A DNA stretch of 9,959 nt from positions 1 to 9,959 of the forward strand of contig CAMLIT010000138.1 of the NCBI GenBank assembly GCA_946480295.1, read 5' to 3'. The position numbers and the translations under genes were made by a program. Positions within the stretch are counted from its first letter, which is position 1, and every line of letters begins with the position of its first letter. Source of the stretch: an uncultured Gemmatimonadota bacterium. GTDB taxonomy: Bacteria; Gemmatimonadota; Gemmatimonadetes; Gemmatimonadales; Gemmatimonadaceae. Below the pieces are notes generated by a model that worked only from the letters and a program-made list of their open reading frames with translations, was not told the DNA's origin and did not search any database. Of this stretch, positions 1-7,223 are shown piece by piece.

Positions 1-86
1 CTAGGCGCCGGCGCCGCTGCGCGGCGGGTGCCCGGCACGCCGCCTGCACCACTGGCGTTGCCTACATTCGGGAGGAGGCGGAGACC

Positions 87-599
87 ATGGAACGCGATTC
101 GAACGACATGACGTACGGTTCCACGACCGGCCAGGGGGCGACGACCGGCGGGAACGTGGATGGGACGACGGGCTCGCAGTCGGCCGGCGGCACCGCGGAC
201 AACGTGATGGACAAGGCGAAGGACATCGCCGGCAGCGCGCAGGACAAGCTGGCGGACGTCGGATCGAGCGTGCGCCAGAAGACCGCGGGCGCGAAGGACT
301 CGCTCGCCGACATGCTGGAGAGCGGGGCGGACCGGCTGCGCCAGCGGGCCGGGTCGGGCCAGATGGCCGGCGCGACCGGCGCCGGCTCGGTGACGGTGGA
401 CGGCAACGACCGGATGGCGCAGATCTCGGGCAAGCTCGCCAGCGGGATGGATGCGACGGCGGACTTCCTGCGCGACGCTGACCTCGACAACATGCGCGCG
501 GCGGTGGAGCGCCAGGTGCGCGAGCATCCCGGGCGGACGCTCCTCATCGCGGCGGGGCTCGGGTACCTGATCGGCAAGGCGTTCCGCAACAACAGCTAG
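87..599 (+). CDS. DUF883/YqjD-like membrane-anchored protein
   Basis: 170 aa. Residues 1-38 are rich in Gly, Thr and Ser and are probably disordered. Residues 39-90 form a charged, Ala-rich amphipathic stretch (DKAKD, AQDKLAD, RQKTAGAKD) likely to be helical or coiled-coil. Residues 130-147 are a second charged helix. The C-terminus carries a short hydrophobic Gly-spaced anchor (HPGR, then LLIAAGLGYLIG, residues 148-163) ending in basic residues. This arrangement is the hallmark of the ElaB/YqjD/DUF883 family. In E. coli, YqjD is known to sit in the inner membrane and bind stationary-phase ribosomes; transferring that role here is inference. The start is secure, because GGGAGGAGG lies just upstream. 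It is the first gene of a three-gene operon, with 9 bp to the next gene. The N-terminal half has little family similarity that I can see, so the family call rests mainly on the C-terminal anchor and on the neighbours. Confidence 0.8.
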   Translation: MERDSNDMTYGSTTGQGATTGGNVDGTTGSQSAGGTADNVMDKAKDIAGSAQDKLADVGSSVRQKTAGAKDSLADMLESGADRLRQRAGSGQMAGATGAGSVTVDGNDRMAQISGKLASGMDATADFLRDADLDNMRAAVERQVREHPGRTLLIAAGLGYLIGKAFRNNS

Positions 600-608
600 G
601 AGGTCGCG

Positions 609-1037
609 ATGACGGTCGAGGGAACCGACGGCCGTCGCGGACTCGGCACTCTCCTCCGCGACCTCGCGGAGGGGAGTGCGACGCTCGTGCGGACGGAAGT
701 CCAGCTCGCGCGGATCGAGATGACGGAGGTGCTCGCCGCCATCGGCCGCGGCACCGCGTTCATGGCGGTCGCGGCCACGCTGCTGATGCTCGGCGGATTG
801 ACGGTGCTCACCGGCCTCATCCTGCTGATCGGTGATCAGTGGCTGCCGAAGGACCTGTACTGGGTCGCCGCGCTGATCGTGCTGGTGATCGCCGGCGGGA
901 TCGCCGGCTGGTTCGCGAAGCGGGGGATGACCCTGCTCTCGCCTTCACAGCTCGCGCCCGACGAGACGGTCGCGACGCTCCAGGAGGACAAGGAATGGCT
1001 GAAACAACAGCTGACGTCCGGCGCGACATCGAGCTGA
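609..1037 (+). CDS. YqjE / phage-holin-3_6 (DUF1469) family membrane protein
   Basis: 142 aa. An N-terminal amphipathic helix (about residues 10-45, with the pattern LLRDLAEGSATLVRTEVQLARIEM) precedes two membrane segments: about 49-74 (FMAVAATLLMLGGLTVLTGLILLI) and 83-103 (LYWVAALIVLVIAGGIAGWF). A short charged tail contains LQEDKEWLKQQL. This order (helix, two transmembrane segments, tail ending near 'W-L-K') is typical of Pfam Phage_holin_3_6, which includes E. coli YqjE. Despite the Pfam name, most members are chromosomal and not lytic, and no phage genes are near. The start at ATG 609 follows AGGAGG with good spacing. The last 43 bp are overlapped by the next gene, so translation of the pair is probably coupled. 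The neighbours (DUF883-like and DUF3618-like) match the common yqjD-yqjE arrangement seen in many proteobacteria. Confidence 0.85.
   Translation: MTVEGTDGRRGLGTLLRDLAEGSATLVRTEVQLARIEMTEVLAAIGRGTAFMAVAATLLMLGGLTVLTGLILLIGDQWLPKDLYWVAALIVLVIAGGIAGWFAKRGMTLLSPSQLAPDETVATLQEDKEWLKQQLTSGATSS
982..987 (+). promoter_or_regulatory. Ribosome binding site that fixes the start of the DUF3618-like gene
   Basis: A full AGGAGG lies 7 nt before ATG 995, inside the 3' end of the YqjE-like gene. It selects ATG 995 over the longer open frame that begins farther upstream (from 839). The protein from 995 begins directly with the DUF3618 signature, which agrees with this choice. Confidence 0.8.
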
Positions 1038-1453
1038 CGCGCGAGCGGATGTCCGACACGCTCGCGCAGCTCGAGCACAAGCTGAACGTCGTGCAGGTCG
1101 TGCGCGATCACCCGTGGCCGGCGCTCGCCGTCGCCTTCGGCGCCGGCGTCCTGCTCAGCGGATCGGGCGCGGACGTGAAGAGCGCGGCCGCGACCGCGAC
1201 GGCGACGCGTGGCGCCAGCACCCGCGTCGGATCGCTGCTCGACGACATGATGGCGACGCTGATCACTGGGATGAACTCGGCGCTCCAGCAGCGTGTGGAG
1301 AGCTGGGTGGGCGAGCTGAAGCAGGCGATCGGCGCGCCGACGGGCGCCACGTCGGCGGCGGGTTCCCGCAGCGCGGAGAGCTACGGCATCGGGCCGACGA
1401 GCAGCGACATCGCGCGGCCGGGGATCAACCCGAACATCCCTCGCGCGGACTGA
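995..1453 (+). CDS. DUF3618-like membrane-associated protein
   Basis: 152 aa. The N-terminus (residues 6-31: DVRRDIELTRERMSDTLAQLE) is the classic DUF3618 pattern 'R-x-I-E-x-T-R-x-x-M/L-x-x-T-x-x-x-L'. It is followed by a basic/Pro hinge (RDHPWP) and one hydrophobic segment (about 42-57, ALAVAFGAGVLLSG) that would anchor it in the inner membrane. The rest is Ala/Thr-rich, with one amphipathic helix (about 78-110, LLDDMMATLITGMNSALQQRVESW), and ends in a low-complexity polar tail. The function of the family is unknown; members usually sit next to YqjE-like and DUF883-like genes, as here. The gene overlaps the preceding one by 43 bp in a different frame, and the start is fixed by the AGGAGG at 982-987. 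It is the last gene of the trio; a strong hairpin follows 30 bp downstream. Confidence 0.8.
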   Translation: MAETTADVRRDIELTRERMSDTLAQLEHKLNVVQVVRDHPWPALAVAFGAGVLLSGSGADVKSAAATATATRGASTRVGSLLDDMMATLITGMNSALQQRVESWVGELKQAIGAPTGATSAAGSRSAESYGIGPTSSDIARPGINPNIPRAD

Positions 1454-1483
1454 CCGGCCTCGTATCTCGCGCTCCCGATCGCA

Positions 1484-1524
1484 CGACGCGCCCGGGTCCG
1501 ATTGTCGCGGACCCGGGCGCGTCG
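1484..1524. terminator. Bidirectional hairpin terminator between convergent operons
   Basis: Perfect 17-bp inverted repeat: CGACGCGCCCGGGTCCG at 1484-1500 pairs with 1508-1524 across a 7-nt loop (ATTGTCG). It lies between the end of the DUF3618-like gene (1453) and the end of the convergent ABC permease (1548). There is no long T tract on either side (CGTTCA to the right), so it would be an unusual intrinsic terminator or a transcript-stabilising hairpin. Its placement and perfection make a role at both 3' ends likely. Confidence 0.7.
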
Positions 1525-1547
1525 CGTTCACAACGTGAATCACACGG

Positions 1548-2877
1548 TCAGGCGTAGCGGATCCACCGCGCCACTTCGGCGAGGCTGGGGCGCTTGCCGT
1601 ACATCAGCATCCCGACGCGATAGATGCGCGCCGAGAGCCAGACGATGAACACGCAGCCGAGCGCGCCGACGACGAGCGAGCCCGCGACCGTCCACCAGGG
1701 CACCGAGACGAGCCCCATCCGCATCGGCAGGATGATCGGCGACGAGAAGGGCAGCCAGGAGAGCACGACGGCCAGCGTGCCGCTCGGGTTCATGAGCACG
1801 GGGTTCACGCAGAGCCAGACGGCCATGATGATCACGGTCACGGGCATGACCGCCTGCTGCGCCTCCTGCTCGCTGTTGACCATCGCGCCGGCGGCGGCGA
1901 ACAGCGACGCGTAGAACACGAAGCCGACGAGGAAGAAGAGCAGCACGGCGACGAAGGTGCCCACGGTGAGCCCGCCCAGGGCGCCGGAGAGCGAGATCGA
2001 GGTGGGCGCGCCGGCGGCGAGGGCGCCCCCGGCGGAGTGCAGGATGATCGGCGCGAAGGTCGAGATCAGGTACGCGCCGATGGCCAGCCACAGCACCTGC
2101 TGGGTCAGCCCCACCGCGCCGACGCCGAGCACCTTCCCGGCGAGCAGCGACTCCGGCTTCACGCTGGACAGCACCACCTCGGCGACGCGCGTCGTCTTCT
2201 CCTCGAGCGTGCCGCGCAGGATCGCCTGGCCGTGCACGATGACCGCGAGGAAGAGCATGAGCGCGATGGCGAGGCCGAGGAAGAAGCCGGCCTGCCCGGA
2301 GCCGCCGCGGCCGCGGTCGTCCACCCGTTCGGTGGACATCCGGAGGCTGATCCGGCTCACCTGGTCGATCGTCGCCGGGCTCACCCCCTCCTGCTGGAGC
2401 CGCACCATCGTCACGGCCTGTCGCACGGCCGTGCGGATCTTCTCCACGTCCGTGATCGCCGAGGCGTTGCGTCCCGCGTACCGCGCCGACCTTCCGGCGA
2501 GGGTGCTGTCGTCGAGCACCAGGTAGCCGACGTACGAGTTCTTCGCCATCACCCGTCGGAGCGCATCGTTCTCCGCCGCCGGCAGCTCGTCGCGGGCGAC
2601 GGCGCGGAGCAGGGGCGTGCGGGTCGCGGCCGCGGCGGCGCCGGCGGCGCTCGAGTCGGCGGTGAGGTTGTCGACGACACGGCGGCCCAGCTCCGTCCCG
2701 GTGGCGTCGAGCACGATGATGTTCCGCACCTTCACCGAGGCCGCCGAGCGGGCGGTGAGCCAGACGGGCACGAGGAAGGCGCCGGAGAGCAGGATCGGCA
2801 CGAGGAGCGTCATGACGACGAACCAGCGCGAGCGCACGCGCTCGACGTACTCGCGCCTGGCGACGATCAGCAGCTTG

Positions 2878-2885
<8 letters not shown>
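1548..2885 (-). CDS. ABC-2 type exporter permease (NatB-like)
   Basis: 445 aa. The protein has one N-terminal membrane segment (about 21-43, WFVVMTLLVPILLSGAFLVPVWL) after a basic cytoplasmic start (MDNKLLIVARREYVERVRS). A large extracytoplasmic domain (about 44-195) follows, then a C-terminal block of about five membrane segments. The loop after the second membrane segment reads LEEKTTRVAEVVLSSVKPE, the recognisable NatB/YhaP (COG1668, ABC2_membrane_3) motif, followed by LLAGKVLGV. NatB-type permeases pair with a NatA ATPase to export small molecules; Na+ is the B. subtilis example. The substrate cannot be read here. ATG 2885 is chosen because it starts the conserved N-terminus, overlaps the stop of the ATPase gene by 8 bp (ATGGATAA) and has GGAG about 10 nt upstream. 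The open frame continues upstream to 3113, but that part is a shadow of the ATPase gene. Confidence 0.88.
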
Positions 2886-3843
<958 letters not shown>

Positions 3844-4083
3844 GACTCGTGGGGGAGGGACATACCGTAGCGAGGACGGTCCGCGGCGGGGGGAGGTTTC
3901 AGCGGCCGCCGGATCTTCCCGTCATATAAGGCTTACGGCGGCCGTCGGCGTCCTGTTGCCCGGGTGCCGATTGGCTCCCGATGCTTGCGTGCACCCGACC
4001 GCCGGGACGAATTTCCGCGTGGCCGCCGATCCCCTCGGCCGCCGTCGTCCGGCCGATGCCGAGCTCACTCCCGAACAGCTCCG
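3844..4083. promoter_or_regulatory. Divergent intergenic region between the NatA-like and WtpA-like genes
   Basis: This 240-bp gap must hold the start signals for both divergent operons. The one A/T-rich patch is CATATAAGGCTTA at 3923-3935, in an otherwise extremely GC-rich stretch. TATAAG (3925-3930) could be a -10 element for the plus strand, and its complement could serve the minus strand. I see no convincing -35 for either. A short inverted repeat ACCGT-N7-ACGGT (3864-3880) lies in the natA-like leader. On the wtpA side, GGGTGC (about 3960) and GCACCC (about 3991) could pair around a small inner hairpin (ATTGG/CCGAT). In-frame codons upstream of 4084 have poor third-position GC, so 3964-4083 is treated as leader, not coding. 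A molybdate-responsive site (ModE-like or a cofactor riboswitch) would be expected by context, but I could not recognise a consensus. Confidence 0.4.
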
Positions 4084-5052
4084 GTGGATCGTCGCGCGCC
4101 CGCACTGGCTGTCGTGCTCCTGAGCGGTGCCTGCCTCGCCTGCGGCCGGGGCGGCACGCCCACGCCGGGGCGCGCCGCCGCCGCGGACACCGTGGTGCTG
4201 TACGTGGCGGCGAGCCTCACGCGGCCGCTGCAGCCGCTGGTCGACGAGACGACGCACGCGGGCGGGGTCGTGCAGCGCGAGAGCGGCGCGTCGCTCGACC
4301 ACGCGCGGAAGCTGACGGAGCTCGGGCGCATCCCCGACGTCCTCGCCCTCGCCGACTACGAGATCTTTCCCGACCTCCTCGTGCCGCGCTTCACGAGCTG
4401 GTACGCCGAGTTCGCGCGCAACCGCATGGTCGTCGCCTACACCGACCGGTCGCGGCACGCCACCGAGATCGACTCGACGAACTGGACGCGCATCCTCGCG
4501 CGCCCCGACGTGCAGGTGGGGCGCACCGATCCGGACGTCGCGCCGGTGGGCTATCGCACGCTGCTGATGCTGCAGCTCGCCGAGCGCCACTACCACGAGC
4601 CCGGGCTGGCGCGTCGGCTCGAGGCGAACGCGCCGCGGCGCAACATGCGTCCCGATGCCGCGCAGCTCGCCGCGCTCCTCGACGCCGGCGAGCTCGATTA
4701 CGTCTACGACTACGAGACCGTGGCGATCGCGCACGGCTTCCGCTACCTGCGCCTTCCGCCGGCGATCGACCTCTCCGACCCGGCGCGCGCCGCCGAGTAC
4801 GCGACCGCGCGGGTGCGCGTGCGCGGCGCGCGCCCGGGGGATTCGGTAACCGTGGTCGGCCAGCCGATCCTCTACGCCCTCTCCGTGCCGGCGCGGGCGC
4901 CGCACCCCGCCGCGGCGGCGCGATTCGTCGAGACGCTGCTCTCGCCCGACGGCCGCGCGATGTTGCGCGCCGCCCACGTGGATGCCCTCCCGCATGCCAT
5001 CTTCGTCGGTACGAACGCGCCGCCCGCGATCCGTGCAGCCGCCGCTCGCTGA
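4084..5052 (+). CDS. wtpA: Tungstate/molybdate ABC transporter substrate-binding lipoprotein (WtpA-type)
   Basis: 322 aa from GTG 4084. Residues 1-20 look like a short lipoprotein signal (MDRR, hydrophobic PALAVVLL, then Cys17 or Cys20), although the lipobox is imperfect. The mature part matches the WtpA tungstate-binding family closely: YVAASLT; QRESGAS then RKLTELGRIPDVLALADY; WYAEFARNRMVVAYTDRS; NWTRILARPDVQVGRTDPD; GYRTLLMLQLAE; LLDAGELDYVYDYETVAIAHGF; GQPILYALSVP. It would bind the oxyanion in the periplasm and deliver it to the WtpB/WtpC pair encoded next. Two residues that I believe coordinate the metal in archaeal homologues appear changed here (Ala153, Asp209; see findings). The start is inferred: no Shine-Dalgarno precedes GTG 4084. 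The longer reading from ATG 3964 adds about 40 residues with no signal character and non-coding third-position bias. A molybdate-preferring protein is the main alternative. Confidence 0.88.
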   Translation: MDRRAPALAVVLLSGACLACGRGGTPTPGRAAAADTVVLYVAASLTRPLQPLVDETTHAGGVVQRESGASLDHARKLTELGRIPDVLALADYEIFPDLLVPRFTSWYAEFARNRMVVAYTDRSRHATEIDSTNWTRILARPDVQVGRTDPDVAPVGYRTLLMLQLAERHYHEPGLARRLEANAPRRNMRPDAAQLAALLDAGELDYVYDYETVAIAHGFRYLRLPPAIDLSDPARAAEYATARVRVRGARPGDSVTVVGQPILYALSVPARAPHPAAAARFVETLLSPDGRAMLRAAHVDALPHAIFVGTNAPPAIRAAAAR

Positions 5053-5857
5053 GGCGCCGGCCGCCCCGCCGGTGCGCACGTCGGCGCTGCATCCGCTGGC
5101 GACGATCGTGACGGCGCTCGCCGCCTCGCTCTTCCTGTTGTTCGTGATCGCGCCCGTCGCCGGCATCGTCGGCAGCGCGGGCGCGACCGGCCTCCGTCGT
5201 TTGGCGGGCGACGCGGAGCTGCGCGGCGCGATCGGGCTCACGGTGCTCACCGCGACGACCGCGACGCTGCTCGGGGTCCTCGGCGGGACCCCCGTCGCCT
5301 GGCTCCTCGCGCGGCGCGCCTTCCCGGGGCGCGCGCTCGTCGCCGCGCTGATGGATCTGCCCCTCCTCATCCCGCACCCGGTGGCCGGCATCGCGCTCCT
5401 CCTCGTCCTCGGCCGCGCGAGCCCGCTCGGACGCGCGCTGCTCGCCGCGGGGCTGCGCGTCGCCGGCTCGCCCGTGGGGATCGTCTGCGCGATGCTCTTC
5501 GTCGCGGCGCCGCTGTACGTGAGCGCGGCGCGCGAGGCGTTCGCGCGCGTCGACCGGCGGTACGAGGCGGTGGCCCGCACGCTCGGCGACCCGGCATGGC
5601 GCGCCTTCCGGCGGATCACCCTGCCGCTCGCCGGCCGCGGCCTCCTCGCCGCGGCGGTGGTGATGTGGGCGCGCGCCGTCAGCGAGTTCGGCGCGATCGT
5701 CGTGCTGACGTACAACCCGAAGGTGGCGAGCGTGCTCGCCTACGACCGCTTCACGAGCTTCGGGCTGAACGAGGCGCTCCCCGTGGCGGCGGTGCTGGTG
5801 GTGCTCGCGATCGTGCCGCTCGCGGTGCTCCGGGCGGTGAAGGGGAGGGAGGCGTGA
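5033..5857 (+). CDS. wtpB: Tungstate/molybdate ABC transporter permease (WtpB/ModB-type)
   Basis: About 274 aa. It is a binding-protein-dependent import permease with roughly six membrane segments, starting with ATIVTALAASLFLLFVIAPVAGIV. The cytoplasmic EAA loop that docks on the ATPase is clear at about 178-198 (EAVARTLGDPAWRAFRRITLP, with the conserved Gly and the I-x-LP end). SEFGAIVVLTYNP, after the loop, is the pattern seen in molybdate, tungstate and sulfate permeases. The start is uncertain: GTG 5033 overlaps wtpA by 20 bp, while GTG 5072 would avoid the overlap and also give a sensible N-terminus. ATG 4982 would overlap by 71 bp, in a stretch where the wtpA frame shows the coding bias. 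The gene ends in a 4-bp GTGA overlap with the ATPase gene, so B and C are translationally coupled. Confidence 0.88.
   Translation: MQPPLAEAPAAPPVRTSALHPLATIVTALAASLFLLFVIAPVAGIVGSAGATGLRRLAGDAELRGAIGLTVLTATTATLLGVLGGTPVAWLLARRAFPGRALVAALMDLPLLIPHPVAGIALLLVLGRASPLGRALLAAGLRVAGSPVGIVCAMLFVAAPLYVSAAREAFARVDRRYEAVARTLGDPAWRAFRRITLPLAGRGLLAAAVVMWARAVSEFGAIVVLTYNPKVASVLAYDRFTSFGLNEALPVAAVLVVLAIVPLAVLRAVKGREA
5842..5848 (+). promoter_or_regulatory. Ribosome binding site that fixes the GTG start of wtpC
   Basis: GGGGAGG lies 5 nt before GTG 5854, inside the end of wtpB. Together with the 4-bp stop/start overlap, it selects this GTG over the much longer open frame that reaches back to 5596 and over ATG 5869. 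Confidence 0.7.
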
Positions 5858-6912
5858 TCGAGACACGCATGCTCTCCGCCGGGAACCTGCGCGACGTGAC
5901 CTTCACGGTGCCGCGGGGCGGCTACGGGATCGTCATCGGGCCGGCCGGGGCGGGGAAGACGACGCTCCTCGAGGCGATCGCCGGCATCGTGCCCGCGCGC
6001 GGCGGCAGCGTCCTGCTCGGCGGCACGGACGTCACCTTCGTGCGCCCCGAGGCGCGTCGCCTGAGCATCGTCTATCAGCACGGCTACCTGTTCCCGCACC
6101 TCGACGTCGCCGCCAACGTCGCGTACGGCGCGCCGACGCGCGAGGGGGCGAGCGAGATGGTCGACCGGTTCGGGCTCGCGCCGCTGCTCGACCGCGACGT
6201 GCGCTCGCTGAGCGGGGGCGAGCGACAGCTCGTCGCCCTCGCGCGCGCCCTCGCGCGGCAGCCCGAGGTGCTGCTCCTCGACGAGCCCTTCAGCGCGCTC
6301 GATCCGCAGAACCGCGCCGCGGTGCGGCGCACCGTGCGCGCGCTCTACTACGAGCGCCGCTGCACGGTGCTCCAGGTGACGCACGACTTCGCCGAGGCGG
6401 GGCTGCTCGGCGACGTCGCGATCCTGCTCGACGGCGGGCGCGTCCTCCAGGCGGGGGATCCCGCGCAGCTCTTCCGCAAGCCGGCCACGCCGTACATCGC
6501 CAACTTCCTGGGCGCCGAGAACGTCTTCGCCGGGGAGGCGCGTCCGATCCGCCCCGCCGCCCCCGACTGGGTGACGGCGAGCGGCGAGCGCGAGGAATAC
6601 GCGGTGGCGTTCACGACGGGGGCGCTGACGATGTACGCGTTAGGCGACGTCGTGCCGGGGCCGGCGCACGCCGTGCTCCGGGCCGAGGACGTGTCGCTGT
6701 CGCGCGAGGCGGCGTCGACGTCGGTGCGGAACCAGTTCCGCGGCCGCGTGCTCGAGCTCCTCCCCGCCGGCGCGCTCACGCGCGTGACGATCGATGTCTC
6801 GGGGACGCTGCTCGTCTCGGCGGTGACCTCGCGCTCGGCGCAGGAACTCGAGCTCGCGCCGGGGAAGGAGGTCGTGGCGGCGTTCAAGGCGACGAGTGTG
6901 CACCTGTGCTAG
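5854..6912 (+). CDS. wtpC: Tungstate/molybdate ABC transporter ATPase (WtpC/ModC-type) with C-terminal TOBE-like domain
   Basis: 352 aa from GTG 5854. The ATPase core is complete: Walker A GPAGAGKTT (29-37, Lys35), Q-loop YQHGYLFPHLDV, signature LSGGERQ (119-125), Walker B LLLLDEP type with Asp143 and Glu144, D-loop SALDP and H-loop His177 (THDFAEA). The part after about residue 225 contains FLGAENVF, and then a TOBE/Mop-like region (about 270-352: VLRAEDVSLSRE, NQFRGRVLEL, AAFKATSVHL). That region is typical of ModC, CysA and WtpC ATPases and can bind oxyanion to regulate transport. It energises the WtpB channel encoded upstream. The stop codon TAG is also the first bases of a GGGACGC heptamer repeat, and the protein ends at the family's usual VHL position. 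One rare TTA codon occurs (6640-6642). Sulfate or thiamine ATPases are alternatives by sequence, but WtpA upstream argues for tungstate/molybdate. Confidence 0.88.
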   Translation: MIETRMLSAGNLRDVTFTVPRGGYGIVIGPAGAGKTTLLEAIAGIVPARGGSVLLGGTDVTFVRPEARRLSIVYQHGYLFPHLDVAANVAYGAPTREGASEMVDRFGLAPLLDRDVRSLSGGERQLVALARALARQPEVLLLDEPFSALDPQNRAAVRRTVRALYYERRCTVLQVTHDFAEAGLLGDVAILLDGGRVLQAGDPAQLFRKPATPYIANFLGAENVFAGEARPIRPAAPDWVTASGEREEYAVAFTTGALTMYALGDVVPGPAHAVLRAEDVSLSREAASTSVRNQFRGRVLELLPAGALTRVTIDVSGTLLVSAVTSRSAQELELAPGKEVVAAFKATSVHLC

Positions 6913-6938
6913 GGACGCGGGACGAGGGACGCGCGGCG
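6912..6938. repeat. Heptamer repeat, left end of element 1
   Basis: Three tandem 7-bp units (GGGACGC, GGGACGA, GGGACGC) followed by GCGGCG begin at the G of the wtpC stop codon. The 20 bases 6919-6938 recur exactly at 8597-8616. Its core GGGACGAGGGACGCG (6919-6933) is the reverse complement of 7224-7238, so it forms one arm of an inverted-repeat pair about 290 bp apart. Just inside, GCGCGGCG (6931-6938) and CGCCGTGCGC (6959-6968) flank the palindrome CTCCGGAG (6951-6958). Confidence 0.75.
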
Positions 6939-7004
6939 TGTCGGGGCTGGCTCCGGAGCGCCGTGCGCGGGATCGCGACCCGTCGGGCATCACGGCCGGG
7001 GGAG

Positions 7005-7039
7005 ACGCGGATGATCACGGATACCGCGGATCGGCGCGG
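7005..7039 (+). repeat. Short degenerate tandem repeat (CRCGGAT motif)
   Basis: Three near-identical 8-mers, ACGCGGAT (7005-7012), TCACGGAT (7015-7022) and CCGCGGAT (7024-7031), follow at 9-10 bp spacing, with CGCGG again at 7035-7039. They lie between the two arms of element 1. They could be a remnant of a dispersed intergenic repeat or a multi-copy binding site; the sequence alone does not decide. Confidence 0.5.
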
Positions 7040-7223
7040 GCCGCTCCGTGTGGCGCGATGGCTCCTCTCGCCGCGGTCGGTCCGGGGCCCGGAACCCCCA
7101 TGGCTTCCCCCATTCGCGCCGATTCGCATATGTCGGATGAATTCGCGTCGAGTCCTTGGAAGCTGGCTGGGTACAGTGGCCAGCGGTGGTCGGAGGAGTC
7201 CCGATCGCGCCGAGGAACCAGCA

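Noticed and set aside
1..86. Promoter (TACATT at 62-67) and hairpin (GGCGCCGGCGCC at 4-15) before the DUF883-like gene
   Set aside because: A start from TACATT would begin within the ribosome site, and the palindrome is too short and GC-typical to call; the upstream context is outside the window.
609..1037. Phage holin / prophage remnant
   Set aside because: The Pfam name is misleading; the YqjE-type context, the neighbours and the lack of any phage gene point to a normal chromosomal operon.
3964..4083. Upstream ATG start for wtpA
   Set aside because: The added residues lack signal-peptide character, and codons there have much lower third-position GC than the rest of the gene.
3931..4083. 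Molybdenum-cofactor riboswitch before wtpA
   Set aside because: Suggested by context, but I could not match the known consensus; kept only as a structured-leader observation.
3922..5715. 597-codon open frame on the minus strand, and another at 4391-5866, opposite wtpA and wtpB
   Set aside because: Arg/Ala/Pro-rich translations with no motifs. They mirror strongly supported transporter genes; long antisense frames are expected in DNA this GC-rich.
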